A stretch of 64,000 bases of DNA from Acetobacteraceae bacterium (GTDB lineage: Bacteria > Pseudomonadota > Alphaproteobacteria > Acetobacterales > Acetobacteraceae). Location: NCBI GenBank assembly GCA_027482245.1, contig JAIXWG010000061.1, positions 186,001 to 250,000 of the forward strand, in the 5' to 3' direction. A program made the translations under genes and the position numbers. Position 1 is the stretch's first letter; every line of letters starts with the position of its first letter. The notes beneath the pieces were generated by a model that was not told the origin of the DNA, did not search any database, and saw nothing but the letters and a program-made list of their open reading frames with translations. Shown piece after piece: positions 1 through 8,722 of this stretch.

Positions 1-97
1 GCTCGGCCTGATGCAGCGCTTCTATGAGCCGCTGATCGAGCGCGGCGTGCAGCCCGCGCGGTCCACGGCGCCGGATGATGAGCGGATGGCCGCGTGA
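1..97 (+). CDS. C-terminal fragment, probable tRNA-dihydrouridine synthase (DusB/NifR3)
   Basis: The window opens inside a reading frame that ends in TGA at 95-97 and gives the last 31 residues of a protein (… MQRFYEPLIERG …). No catalytic part is present, so the identity is inferred. In alphaproteobacteria the gene directly upstream of ntrB is usually dusB (nifR3), and the aromatic-rich tail resembles the helical C-terminus of that family. The stop overlaps the GTG start of ntrB as GTGA (94-97), which points to translational coupling and one operon. The fragment could instead belong to another gene of the ispDF-dusB-ntrB neighbourhood. Confidence 0.4.
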   Translation, partial: LGLMQRFYEPLIERGVQPARSTAPDDERMAA

Positions 98-1254
98 GGA
101 CTTCCGCCTTGTCCCGCGCCGCCCGCGCGCCGCGCCCGTCCCCCGGAGCCCCGGCGGAGGCACTGGCCCCGGAATCCACGGCCATCCTCGGCGCGCTGCC
201 CATCGCCGCCGTGGTGCTGGATGCGGAGGACCGCTTCGTCTTCGCCAACCCCGCCGCCGAGCTCTTCTTCCAGCTCTCCGCCGCCTCCCTCCGCGCCCAG
301 TCGCTGCGGGACCTGCTGCCGCAGGACAACCGGCTGTTCGGCGTGCTGGCGCAGGTGCGGGCGCATGACAGCCCGGTCTCCGACCATGACCTCGTCCTCG
401 AAAGCCCGCGCCTTCGCCGCTTCGGCGTCGCCGCCCAGGGCGCGCCCTTTCCCGAGATCGCGGGGGGCATCGTCCTCACCTTCCAGGACGGCTCCACCGC
501 GCAGATGCTTGATCGGCAACTGAATTTCCGGGGCGCCGCCCGGGGCGCCTCCGCCATGGCCGCCATGCTCGCCCATGAGGTCAAGAACCCGCTTTCCGGC
601 ATCCGCGGCGCCGCCCAGCTGCTGGAACAGGGCGCCAGCGAGGGTGACCGGGAGCTCTGCCTGCTGATCCAGGACGAGGTGGACCGCATCCGCAACTTGG
701 TGGAGCGGATGGACATGTTCTCCGACCGCCCGGTGGAGCAGGCGCCCGTCAACATCCATGAGGTGCTGGACCATGTCCGGCGCATCGCGCTCTCTGGCTT
801 CGCGGCCCATCTGAAGATCCACCAGGAATACGATCCCTCCCTCCCGCCGGTCTGGGGCAACCGGGACCTGCTGGTGCAGATCCTGCTGAACCTGGTGAAG
901 AACGCCGCGGAAGCCGTTGATCCGCGTGAAGGTGAGATCCTGCTGGCCACCGCCTACCACCACGGCGTCCGCATCGCCGTGCCCGGCAGCCTGGAACGCG
1001 TCCACCTGCCGCTGCAGGTCATCGTGCGGGACAATGGCCCCGGCATCCCGGAAGCCATCCGCGCCACGCTGTTCGAACCCTTCGTGACGACCAAGCGGGG
1101 CGGGCAGGGGCTCGGCCTCGCCCTCGTCGCCAAGCTCGTCGCCGACCAGGGATCGCTGATCGAATGCGACAGCCGCCCGGGCCGCACTTCCTTCCGCCTG
1201 TCCCTGCCCGCGCCGCCGCCGGCTTCCCGGCAGGCCGGGAAGGGCAAGTCCTGA
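94..1254 (+). CDS. ntrB: Nitrogen regulation sensor histidine kinase NtrB
   Basis: NtrB (GlnL) is a soluble kinase/phosphatase that, under PII control, phosphorylates NtrC when nitrogen is limiting. The 386-residue product has an N-terminal PAS domain (about 30-130), a HisKA helix with the phospho-acceptor in AHEVKNPLSG (about residue 162), and an ATPase domain with an N box (LVKNAAEAV) and G boxes (DNGPGIP, GQGLGLALV). There is no membrane segment, as expected for NtrB. The start is GTG at 94, overlapping the upstream stop. ntrC follows after 24 bp, so ntrBC form an operon with the probable dusB. Length and order match the family; the assignment is firm. Confidence 0.95.
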   Translation: MRTSALSRAARAPRPSPGAPAEALAPESTAILGALPIAAVVLDAEDRFVFANPAAELFFQLSAASLRAQSLRDLLPQDNRLFGVLAQVRAHDSPVSDHDLVLESPRLRRFGVAAQGAPFPEIAGGIVLTFQDGSTAQMLDRQLNFRGAARGASAMAAMLAHEVKNPLSGIRGAAQLLEQGASEGDRELCLLIQDEVDRIRNLVERMDMFSDRPVEQAPVNIHEVLDHVRRIALSGFAAHLKIHQEYDPSLPPVWGNRDLLVQILLNLVKNAAEAVDPREGEILLATAYHHGVRIAVPGSLERVHLPLQVIVRDNGPGIPEAIRATLFEPFVTTKRGGQGLGLALVAKLVADQGSLIECDSRPGRTSFRLSLPAPPPASRQAGKGKS

Positions 1255-1278
1255 TGCCGAGCCTGATGGGAGCCCTTC

Positions 1279-2739
1279 ATGACTGACGCCGCGACCGTGT
1301 CGGCCACCACGCGCACCATCCTCGTGGCCGATGACGACCGGGCGATCCGGACGGTGCTGAGCCAAGCGCTGGGCCGGTCCGGCTACCACGTCCGCGCCAC
1401 CTCCTCCGCCGCCACGCTCTGGCGCTGGGTGGAGGATGGAGAGGGCGACCTGGTCATCACCGATGTCATCATGCCGGATGAGAACGGGCTGGACCTGGTG
1501 CCGCGCATCCGCCGCGTGCGGCCGGACCTGCGCGTGGTGGTGATGTCGGCGCAGTCCACCTTCTCCACGGCGCTGAAGGCGACCCAACGTGGCGCCTTCG
1601 ATTACCTCCCCAAGCCCTTCGATCTGAAGGAATTGCTGGCGGTCGTCGGCCGGGCCCTGTCGGCCCCGACCGCGACGGAGACGCCGGAAGCGGATGAGCC
1701 GGAGGAACGCCTGCCGCTGGTCGGCCGCAGCGCCGCGATGCAGGAGATCTACCGGACGGTCGCGCGCCTCACGACCACCGACCTCACGGTGATGATCACG
1801 GGCGAGTCGGGTACGGGCAAGGAACTGGTCGCCCGCGCGCTGCATGATTACGGCCGCCGCCGCGGCGGGCCCTTCGTCGCCATCAACATGGCGGCGATCC
1901 CGCGCGAGCTGATCGAGTCCGAACTGTTCGGCCATGAACGCGGCGCCTTCACCGGCGCGCTGAACCGCGGCGTCGGCCGCTTCGAACAGGCCGCCGGCGG
2001 CACGCTGTTCCTGGACGAGATCGGCGACATGCCGCCGGAAGCCCAGACCCGTCTGCTGCGCGTGCTGCAGGAAGGGGAGTTCACGACGGTCGGCGGCCGC
2101 CAGCCCATCAAGGCGAATGTCCGCATCGTCGCCGCGACGCACCGGGACCTGCGGCAGGCGATCCGCGGCGGCATGTTCCGTGAGGACCTGTTCTACCGCC
2201 TGAACGTCGTCCCCATCCGCCTGCCGCCGCTGCGCGAGCGCCTGGAAGACATCCCCCTGCTGGCGCGCCACTTCCTGGAACGCGCCCGCGCCGCGGGGCT
2301 GCCGCAGAAGCAGCTGGACCAGGGGGCGATGGACCGGCTCAAGCAGCATTCCTGGCCCGGCAATGCGCGAGAGCTGGAGAACCTGATGCGCCGCATGGCG
2401 GCGCTCTATCCGCAGGAGACGATCGGCGCCGACGCCGTGGGCTCCGAACTCGCGGAAGCCGCCGCCCCCGCCGAGGAAGGCCCCCGCGCGCCGGAGACGC
2501 TGGAACAGGCGGTGGAACGGCACCTCGCCGGCTTCATGTCCGCGCACAAGGACGGGATGCCGATCCGGGACCTCTATGACCGCGTGCTGGCGGAGGTGGA
2601 GCGGCCGCTGCTGAAGCTGGCGCTGAGCGCCACGCGCGGCAACCAGATCAAGGCCGCGGCGATGCTGGGTCTGAACCGCAACACGCTGCGGAAGAAGCTG
2701 CGGGAGCTGGACCTGCCGGTGGTGCGCGGCCTGCCCTGA
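1279..2739 (+). CDS. ntrC: Nitrogen response regulator NtrC (sigma-54 activator)
   Basis: NtrC activates sigma-54 promoters of nitrogen-assimilation genes when phosphorylated by NtrB. The 486-residue protein has a receiver domain with the acidic pair ADDD near residue 18 and the phospho-aspartate D62 in ITDVIMPDE. An AAA+ domain follows with Walker A GESGTGKE and an intact sigma-54 contact loop GAFTGA. A Fis-type helix-turn-helix closes the protein (AAAMLGLNRNTLRKKL). All elements of a working sigma-54 activator are present, in contrast to the NtrX encoded 2.5 kb downstream. After its stop comes a 288-bp gap before ntrY, so ntrYX probably have their own promoter. Confidence 0.96.
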   Translation: MTDAATVSATTRTILVADDDRAIRTVLSQALGRSGYHVRATSSAATLWRWVEDGEGDLVITDVIMPDENGLDLVPRIRRVRPDLRVVVMSAQSTFSTALKATQRGAFDYLPKPFDLKELLAVVGRALSAPTATETPEADEPEERLPLVGRSAAMQEIYRTVARLTTTDLTVMITGESGTGKELVARALHDYGRRRGGPFVAINMAAIPRELIESELFGHERGAFTGALNRGVGRFEQAAGGTLFLDEIGDMPPEAQTRLLRVLQEGEFTTVGGRQPIKANVRIVAATHRDLRQAIRGGMFREDLFYRLNVVPIRLPPLRERLEDIPLLARHFLERARAAGLPQKQLDQGAMDRLKQHSWPGNARELENLMRRMAALYPQETIGADAVGSELAEAAAPAEEGPRAPETLEQAVERHLAGFMSAHKDGMPIRDLYDRVLAEVERPLLKLALSATRGNQIKAAAMLGLNRNTLRKKLRELDLPVVRGLP

Positions 2740-2831
2740 GGTCGCGAAATCCCTGGCGGGCGGGCAGGTGTTCCGGCTATGTTCTGGGCGCCACGGCGAA
2801 GCCGCGCCCGCCAGCAGGGCCTGGAATCCCG

Positions 2832-2981
2832 GCTAAAGGTGCTAAAGGCGCCAAAAGGGCTCAAGGCTTGAGGCCTAGTATCGTTACGAATCAGGGTGAT
2901 GGCGGAAAAACGCCCCCTTTCCTCTCAACACTCAACGCGCTCAATGGCCAAAACGCGCATAGTTGCTAAATTGCCACAGCC
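2832..2981 (+). repeat. Phased 9-bp degenerate tandem repeats between ntrC and ntrY
   Basis: Two runs of head-to-tail 9-mers lie in the ntrC-ntrY gap. Run 1 (2832-2867) is GCTAAAGGT, GCTAAAGGC, GCCAAAAGG, GCTCAAGGC. Run 2 (2928-2972) is ACACTCAAC, GCGCTCAAT, GGCCAAAAC, GCGCATAGT, TGCTAAATT. On the other strand the core reads TTTAGC, TTGAGC or TTTTGGC. Related arrays occur at 31765-31791 and 63850-63885. The gap is visibly A-richer than the genes around it. The function is unknown; the last unit ends 55 bp before the ntrY start. Confidence 0.6.
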
Positions 2982-3027
2982 CGCTTCGCGCGGGTGACAC
3001 GGCCTGCGGGCCCCACAGGCAGATCGG

Positions 3028-5289
3028 ATGGCAACGCGCTGGCGCCGCATCGGTGACTTCTTCTTCGGCCGGGCGATGACGCTCGGCCTGGCCATCACGG
3101 CCGTGCTGCTGGGCCTGGCCACCTTCGTGCTGCTGGCCGGGGGATCGCCCTTCGGGCCGACGCGGCCGGGGCAGATCGTCTTCGTCGTGCTCGCCAATGC
3201 CGGCGTGCTGCTGATGCTGGCGGCGTCGCTGGCCACCCGCCTGGTGCGGGTCTGGGCGGAACGGCGCCGCGGCAGCGCCGGGGCGCGGCTGCATGTGCGG
3301 CTGGTGATGCTGTTCGGCGGCGTCGCCGTGGTGCCGGCGCTGATCGTCGCCGCCTTCGCTGCCATCTTCTTCAACCTCGGCATCCAGGCCTGGTTCAGCG
3401 ACCGGGTGCGAGCGACGCTGGAAGCATCGCTCGTCGCCTCCCGCGCCTGGCTCGACCAGCACCGGGACGAGATCCGGGTGGATGCGCTGGCGATGGCCGC
3501 CGACCTGAACCGCGCCGCCGCCGTCTTCCTGCCGGACAACCAGCCGGCCTTCGAACGCCTGCTGGCAACCCAGGCCAGCATCCGCGGCCTGACGGAGGCG
3601 GTGATCTTCGAACCGACCCTCGGCCGCGTCATCGCCGCCGCCGGCTTCAGCCCCAACACGGTGATCGAGCCGCCGCCCGCCTGGGCGATGGAGACGGTGC
3701 GGCAGGGGGAGGTCGCGGTGGTGCCGGCGGAAAGCGATGCGCGGGTGCGCGCGCTGGCGACACTCGACATCCAGCCGGGCCTGCTGCTGCTGATCGGCCG
3801 GCCGCTCGATGCCGGCGTGCTGGAACACATGCGGCGCACGGAACTGGCCTTCCAGGACTACGACCAGCTGGACCGCAACCGCGGCAGCCTGCAGGTCACC
3901 TTCGCGCTGATCTTCGCCTGCGCCGCGCTGCTGGTGCTGCTGGCCGCCGTGCTGGTGGGCCTCGTCTTCGCCAACCAGATGGCGCGGCCAATCTCCCGCC
4001 TCATCAACGCCGCCGAACGGGTGCGGGCGGGCGACCTGGCGACACGGGTGGAGGAAGGGACGGCGGATGACGAACTCGCCAGCCTCAGCCGCGCCTTCAA
4101 CCGCATGACCAGCCAGCTTTCCGCGCAACGTGGCGAGTTGATGGAGGCCTATCGCCAGATCGACGAACGGCGGCGCTTCACGGAAACCGTGCTCTCCGGC
4201 GTCTCGGCCGGGGTGGTGGGACTGGATGCGGAGGGGCGGATCAACCTGCCCAACCGCAGCGCCAGCGAATTGCTGGGCGTCGACCTCGATGCCGGGATCG
4301 GCCTGCCCATGGCCCGCGTGGCGCCGGAATTCGCCGACCTGGTGCAGGAAGCGCGCGGCAACCCGGACCGGCCCCGCACGGCGGAGATCCCGATCGGCCC
4401 GCCCGCCCGGCGCCGCAGCCTGATCGCCCGCATCGGCGCGGAGACCCAGGCCGGGCGCGTCACCGGCTATGTGCTGACCTTCGACGACATCACCGAACTG
4501 CAATCCGCCCAGCGCAAGGCTGCCTGGGCCGATGTGGCACGGCGCATCGCGCATGAGATCAAGAACCCGCTGACCCCCATCCAGCTCTCGGCGGAGCGGC
4601 TGAAGCGCAAGTACATGAAGGAGATCGCCTCGGACCCCGAGACCTTCCGCAGCCTGACGGACACCATTGTCCGCCAGGTCGGCGATATCGGCCGGATGGT
4701 GGACGAATTCTCAGCCTTCGCCCGCATGCCCCAGCCGGTGATCCGGCCGGAGGATCTGGGCCAGGTGGTGCGGGAGGCGCTGGTGCTGCAGAAGGCCGCG
4801 CACCCGGAGATCGACTACACCACCGCCATCCCGGACGGCCTGCCCCGCCTGCCCATGGACCGGCGCCTGATCGGCCAGGCGCTGACCAACCTGCTGCAGA
4901 ACGCCGCCGATGCCGTCTCCTCAGCCCCGCGGGAGGAGGGGGAGCGTGGCGCCATCACGATAAGGCTCGACTCGTTCGAGGATGGTATCGGCGTGGTCGT
5001 GGACGACAACGGGATCGGCCTGCCGGACGGCGAGGAGCGCGCGCGGCTGACCGAGCCCTATGTCACGCACAAGGCGAAAGGAACCGGGCTTGGCCTTGCC
5101 ATCGTCAAGAAGATCATGGAGGACCATGGCGGCCGCCTGGGGCTGGAGGACCGGCCGGATGGCGCCGGCGCCCGGGCCTTGCTGATCCTGCCTCTGGAAG
5201 GCAAGGACGCACCGGGACCGGTGGCAGCGGCGCAAGGAGAACGGCCTGGCATGGGCGCGGCGATGGGGCGAGCAGATCATGGCGCATGA
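3028..5289 (+). CDS. ntrY: Membrane sensor histidine kinase NtrY
   Basis: NtrY is the membrane kinase of the NtrYX system, which in alphaproteobacteria responds to nitrogen and redox or envelope conditions. The 753-residue protein has three hydrophobic segments near the N-terminus (about 15-37, 47-66, 90-112), an extracytoplasmic loop to about 285 and a further TM segment (about 287-310). A HAMP region, a PAS domain, a HisKA helix (RRIAHEIKNPLTPIQL) and an ATPase domain (DNGIGLPDG, GTGLGLAIV) follow. The ATG at 3028 gives the usual length. The 3' end overlaps ntrX by 11 bp, so the pair is translationally coupled. Confidence 0.95.
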   Translation: MATRWRRIGDFFFGRAMTLGLAITAVLLGLATFVLLAGGSPFGPTRPGQIVFVVLANAGVLLMLAASLATRLVRVWAERRRGSAGARLHVRLVMLFGGVAVVPALIVAAFAAIFFNLGIQAWFSDRVRATLEASLVASRAWLDQHRDEIRVDALAMAADLNRAAAVFLPDNQPAFERLLATQASIRGLTEAVIFEPTLGRVIAAAGFSPNTVIEPPPAWAMETVRQGEVAVVPAESDARVRALATLDIQPGLLLLIGRPLDAGVLEHMRRTELAFQDYDQLDRNRGSLQVTFALIFACAALLVLLAAVLVGLVFANQMARPISRLINAAERVRAGDLATRVEEGTADDELASLSRAFNRMTSQLSAQRGELMEAYRQIDERRRFTETVLSGVSAGVVGLDAEGRINLPNRSASELLGVDLDAGIGLPMARVAPEFADLVQEARGNPDRPRTAEIPIGPPARRRSLIARIGAETQAGRVTGYVLTFDDITELQSAQRKAAWADVARRIAHEIKNPLTPIQLSAERLKRKYMKEIASDPETFRSLTDTIVRQVGDIGRMVDEFSAFARMPQPVIRPEDLGQVVREALVLQKAAHPEIDYTTAIPDGLPRLPMDRRLIGQALTNLLQNAADAVSSAPREEGERGAITIRLDSFEDGIGVVVDDNGIGLPDGEERARLTEPYVTHKAKGTGLGLAIVKKIMEDHGGRLGLEDRPDGAGARALLILPLEGKDAPGPVAAAQGERPGMGAAMGRADHGA

Positions 5290-6694
5290 GATCCTGATCG
5301 TCGACGACGAGCCCGATATCCGCGCGCTCATCGAGGGCATTCTTTCGGATGAGGGCTACGAGACCCGCCAGGCCGCCAATTCGGACCAGGCCATTGCCGC
5401 CTTCCGCGCGCGGCGGCCCAGCCTCGTCATCCTCGACATCTGGCTGCAGAACTCGCGCCTCGACGGGCTTGGCATCCTGGCGGCGCTGCATGGGGAGGAA
5501 CCGCGCGTCCCCTGCGTGATGATCAGCGGCCACGGCACGATCGAGACCGCGGTCCAGGCCATCCAGAACGGCGCCTACGACTTCATCGAGAAGCCCTTCA
5601 AGTCCGACCGCCTGCTGCTGGTGGTCTCCCGCGCCCTGGAAGCGGCGCGGCTGCAGCGGGAGAACAGCGAACTTCGCCTGCGCGCGGGGGGCGAGACGGA
5701 ACTCGTCGGCATCTCGCCCCCCGTCGCGCAGCTGCGCAGCGCGCTGGAACGGGTCGCGCCCACGGGATCGCGCGTGCTGATCACGGGCCCCGCCGGCGCG
5801 GGCAAGGAAGTGGCGGCGCGGATGCTGCACGCCCGGTCCCGCCGCGCGGATGGCCCCTTCGTCGCGCTGAATTGCGCGACGCTCGCGCCCGCGCGGTTCG
5901 AGGAGGAACTGTTCGGCGTGGAGGCCGGCGCCGATCCCTCCGCCCAGCCGCGCCGCGCCGGCGTGCTGGAACGCGCCCATGGCGGCACGCTGCTGCTGGA
6001 CGAGGTGGCGGACATGCCGCTGGAGACCCAGGGCAAGATCGTCCGCGCCCTGCAGGAACAGGGTTTTGTTCGCATGGGCGGCGCCCAGCGGGTGACGGTC
6101 GATGTGCGCGTCATCGCCACGACGAACCGCGACCTGCAGGCCGAGATCGCGGGCGGGCGGTTCCGGGAGGATCTCTACTACCGGCTCGCCGTCGTGCCGC
6201 TGAAGATCCCGCCGCTGAGGGAGCGGCGGGAGGACATCCCGGCGCTCGCCCGGCACTTCATGGCGAAATCCGGCGAGACCTCCGGCATGGCGCCGCGCGA
6301 ACTCAGCGAGGACGCGCTGGCCGCCATGCAGGCCTATGAATGGCCGGGCAATGTCCGCGAGTTGCGGAACCTGATCGACTGGCTGCTGATCATGGCGCCG
6401 GGGGAGGCGAGGGACCCGATCCGGCCGGAGATGCTGCCCCCCCAGGTCGGCGCCGCCGCCCCCGCGGTGCTCAAGCTCGACCGGTCCAGCGAGATCATGA
6501 CCCTGCCGCTGCGCGAGGCACGGGAGCTGTTCGAGCGCCAGTACCTGGAAGCCCAGCTGCTGCGCTTCGGCGGCAACATCAGCCGCACCGCGTCCTTCGT
6601 CGGCATGGAACGCAGCGCGCTGCACCGGAAGCTGAAGTTCCTCGGCGTGCATGCCGAGGATCGCGCCCCCGCGGCACCAGCCGCGGGGGGCTGA
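5279..6694 (+). CDS. ntrX: Response regulator NtrX (AAA+ type, GAFTGA loop degenerate)
   Basis: NtrX is the partner regulator of NtrY. The 471-residue protein has a receiver domain (LIVDDEPD near the N-terminus; phospho-aspartate in VILDIWL, about residue 54). An AAA+ domain with Walker A GPAGAGKE follows, and the C-terminal Fis-type HTH ends near HRKLKFLGV. Where NtrC reads ELFGHERGAFTGA, NtrX reads LFGVEAGADPSAQ, so the sigma-54 contact motif is missing. That loss is known for several alphaproteobacterial NtrX proteins and argues against classical sigma-54 activation. The start overlaps the end of ntrY. A short untranslated spacer separates it from the aminotransferase gene downstream. Confidence 0.93.
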   Translation: MAHEILIVDDEPDIRALIEGILSDEGYETRQAANSDQAIAAFRARRPSLVILDIWLQNSRLDGLGILAALHGEEPRVPCVMISGHGTIETAVQAIQNGAYDFIEKPFKSDRLLLVVSRALEAARLQRENSELRLRAGGETELVGISPPVAQLRSALERVAPTGSRVLITGPAGAGKEVAARMLHARSRRADGPFVALNCATLAPARFEEELFGVEAGADPSAQPRRAGVLERAHGGTLLLDEVADMPLETQGKIVRALQEQGFVRMGGAQRVTVDVRVIATTNRDLQAEIAGGRFREDLYYRLAVVPLKIPPLRERREDIPALARHFMAKSGETSGMAPRELSEDALAAMQAYEWPGNVRELRNLIDWLLIMAPGEARDPIRPEMLPPQVGAAAPAVLKLDRSSEIMTLPLREARELFERQYLEAQLLRFGGNISRTASFVGMERSALHRKLKFLGVHAEDRAPAAPAAGG

Positions 6695-6774
6695 GGCGGC
6701 GCCACCCTTCCGCCCCCCGCCCCGTCAGGGGTATCGTGCCGGCATCGCACGCGACCCCGAAGGCCAAAGCCCGC

Positions 6775-7647
6775 ATGTCCAAGATCGCCTACGTCAACGG
6801 CCGCTACCTGCCGCAATCCGAGGCCTCGGTGAACATCGAGGATCGCGGCTACCAGTTCGGGGACGGCATCTACGAAGTCGTGCACCTGCACGAAGGCCGC
6901 TACATCGACGAGGACCTGCACCTCGCGAGGCTGGAACGGTCCCTGCGGGAGATCGCGCTGCCCATGCCGATGTCGCGCGCCGCGCTGTCGATGGTGCTGC
7001 GGGAAGTGGCGCAGCGGAATCGCGTCTCGGACGGGCTGCTCTACATGCAGGTCACGCGCGGCGTGTCGCGGCGCGACCACGCCTTCCCGACGAAGCCGGT
7101 GCCGCCGGCGCTCGTCGTCACCATCCGCCGCATCGCGCCCTATCCGACGGACATCGACAAGTGGCAGGCCAGCGCCATCACGCTGCCGGACCTGCGCTGG
7201 GCGCGGCGGGACATCAAGTCGGTCAACCTGCTGCCCAACTGCCTGGCACGCCAGAAGGCGAGGGAGGTCGGCGCGATCGAGGCCATCCTCTTCGACGAGC
7301 AGACCGGCATGGTCACGGAAGGCGCCGCCACCACCTTCTGGATCGTGGACGAGCACGGCGCCATCCGCACGCGGCACCTGGACCACGTCATCCTGCCGGG
7401 CTGCACGCGGGCCGCGCTGATGAAGGAACTGGACCTGCTCGGCCTGCCTTACGACCAGCGCGAATTCTCGGTCGAGGACGTGAAGCGGGCGAGGGAGGCC
7501 TTCATCACCTCCGCCACCTCCTTCGTGAAGCCGATCACGAAGATCGATGGCGCGCCGGTCGGGGACGGCAAGGTGGGGCCGGTGGTGCGGCGGCTGTTCG
7601 ACATCTTCGCGCGCCATGTGAAGGGCGATGTGAAGAACGCCGCATGA
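6775..7647 (+). CDS. dat: D-amino-acid transaminase (class IV, PLP)
   Basis: A 290-residue class IV aminotransferase, probably D-alanine aminotransferase interconverting D-alanine and D-glutamate with their keto acids for cell-wall synthesis. The N-terminus (ANGRYLP-like NGRYLPQ, then IEDRGYQFGDGIYEV) is typical of DAT. The PLP-binding lysine lies in RRDIKSVNLLPN, and the cofactor-phosphate region is the EGAATTFWIV stretch. I chose the ATG at 6775 because it begins the conserved domain; a much longer upstream reading frame exists but overlaps ntrX. The stop overlaps the next start as ATGA. In many alphaproteobacteria this gene follows ntrX, as here. Confidence 0.9.
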   Translation: MSKIAYVNGRYLPQSEASVNIEDRGYQFGDGIYEVVHLHEGRYIDEDLHLARLERSLREIALPMPMSRAALSMVLREVAQRNRVSDGLLYMQVTRGVSRRDHAFPTKPVPPALVVTIRRIAPYPTDIDKWQASAITLPDLRWARRDIKSVNLLPNCLARQKAREVGAIEAILFDEQTGMVTEGAATTFWIVDEHGAIRTRHLDHVILPGCTRAALMKELDLLGLPYDQREFSVEDVKRAREAFITSATSFVKPITKIDGAPVGDGKVGPVVRRLFDIFARHVKGDVKNAA

Positions 7648-8312
7648 GCGTGCCGCGGGCGATTCTCTGGGACTGGGACAACACGCTGGTCGATGGCTGG
7701 GCCGCCATCGAGCATGGGCTGAATGTCACTTTCCGGGCCTTTGCCATGCCGGAATGGGATCGGGAAACGGTGCTCGCCCGCGTGCGCGGATCGCTGCGGG
7801 ACACCTTCCCTGGCATGTTCGGGGCGGAGTGGGAGCGGGCGCGGGACATCTTCTACGGCGCCGTCCGGGCCTGCCACCTGGAGGTGCTGAACCCGCTGCC
7901 GGGGGCGGAGGCCGCGATCCGCGCCGCGGCCGCGATCGGGCCGCAGGGCGTCGTCTCCAACAAGCAGGGGCCGCTGTTGCGGGCGGAGGCTGCGCATCTC
8001 GGCTGGGCGCCCTTCTTCGCCAGCCTGGTCGGCGCGGGGGATGCGGAAGCGGACAAGCCGGCGGCGGCGCCGCTGCTGCTGGCGCTGCGGGCTTGCGGCG
8101 TCACCGCGGGCCCCCATGTCTGGTATGTCGGCGACACGGTCCTCGACATGCAGGCGGCACGGGCGGCAGGATGCACGGCGGTGCTGATGGGACGGGCGGG
8201 ACATGACGGCGGCGTCATGGCGGCGGCCCCGGACCTGCAATTCGATGACGGCCATGCGCTGGCCGATGCCTTCTCTCGGCTTGCCATCGGGCCTGCCGCT
8301 GGGGGAAACTAG
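7644..8312 (+). CDS. HAD-superfamily hydrolase (phosphoglycolate-phosphatase-like)
   Basis: A 222-residue haloacid-dehalogenase phosphatase. Motif I is present as WDWDNTLVDGW (nucleophile and acid/base aspartates). Motif II is probably VVSNKQG, motif III a lysine around ADKPAAAP, and motif IV YVGDTVLDMQAAR. A cap domain of the Gph type lies between motifs I and II. The exact substrate cannot be read from sequence; Gph-like enzymes hydrolyse small phosphate esters. It overlaps the upstream aminotransferase gene by 4 bp (ATGA) and precedes hfq by 68 bp. Confidence 0.82.
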   Translation: MSVPRAILWDWDNTLVDGWAAIEHGLNVTFRAFAMPEWDRETVLARVRGSLRDTFPGMFGAEWERARDIFYGAVRACHLEVLNPLPGAEAAIRAAAAIGPQGVVSNKQGPLLRAEAAHLGWAPFFASLVGAGDAEADKPAAAPLLLALRACGVTAGPHVWYVGDTVLDMQAARAAGCTAVLMGRAGHDGGVMAAAPDLQFDDGHALADAFSRLAIGPAAGGN

Positions 8313-8380
8313 GGGTCCTCCCCAGGCTCTGCCGGTGGCCTCGTGCTGCCCAGGCCAACAACAAGAAGGACCGACCCTCC

Positions 8381-8722
8381 GTGGCCGCCGAGAAGTCCCA
8401 GAACGTGCAGGACGTGTTCCTGAATCACGTTCGCAAATCCAAAACTCCGGTGACGATCTTCCTGGTGAACGGCGTCAAGCTGCAGGGAATCATCACCTGG
8501 TTCGACAACTTCTCCGTCCTGCTGCGTCGGGACGGTCATACGCAGCTGGTCTACAAGCACGCCATCTCCACCGTGATGCCGGGCGCGCCGATCATGCTGT
8601 TCGACGCGACGGCGGCGGGCGCCGGCGCCGGTGCCGCGGCCCCGGAAGGTGCCGCCGCCCCGGCCCGTGAAGGCCGCCTGACCCTGGGACGAGAGGTGAA
8701 TCCTGTCGGATCGCGCGACTAG
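8381..8722 (+). CDS. hfq: RNA chaperone Hfq
   Basis: Hfq forms hexamers that pair small RNAs with mRNAs. The 113-residue protein has the Sm1 region (VQDVFLNHVRKSKTPVTIFL, GVKLQGII) and the Sm2 signature VYKHAIST, followed by an Ala/Gly-rich C-terminal tail of about 30 residues that is longer than in most alphaproteobacteria. The start codon is GTG at 8381. A purine-rich AAGAAGGA lies about ten bases upstream. hflX follows directly and appears to overlap the 3' end, the usual hfq-hflX pairing. Confidence 0.96.
   Translation: MAAEKSQNVQDVFLNHVRKSKTPVTIFLVNGVKLQGIITWFDNFSVLLRRDGHTQLVYKHAISTVMPGAPIMLFDATAAGAGAGAAAPEGAAAPAREGRLTLGREVNPVGSRD

Noticed and set aside
1237..1244. GGGAAGGG and GGGCAGGG octamers as FtsK KOPS markers around the dif-like site
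   Set aside because: Copies on both sides (for example about 19668) point in the same direction, and a window this small in GC-rich DNA cannot show skew.
22..2547. Open frame of 841 codons on the - strand across ntrB and ntrC
   Set aside because: Antisense shadow of two clear + strand genes in high-GC DNA. The composition (Arg/Gly/Gln/His-rich, no domain) is typical of such shadows.
8417..8433. GTTC...GTTC pair inside hfq as an SOS box
   Set aside because: The spacer is nine, not seven, and the site is inside a coding region.
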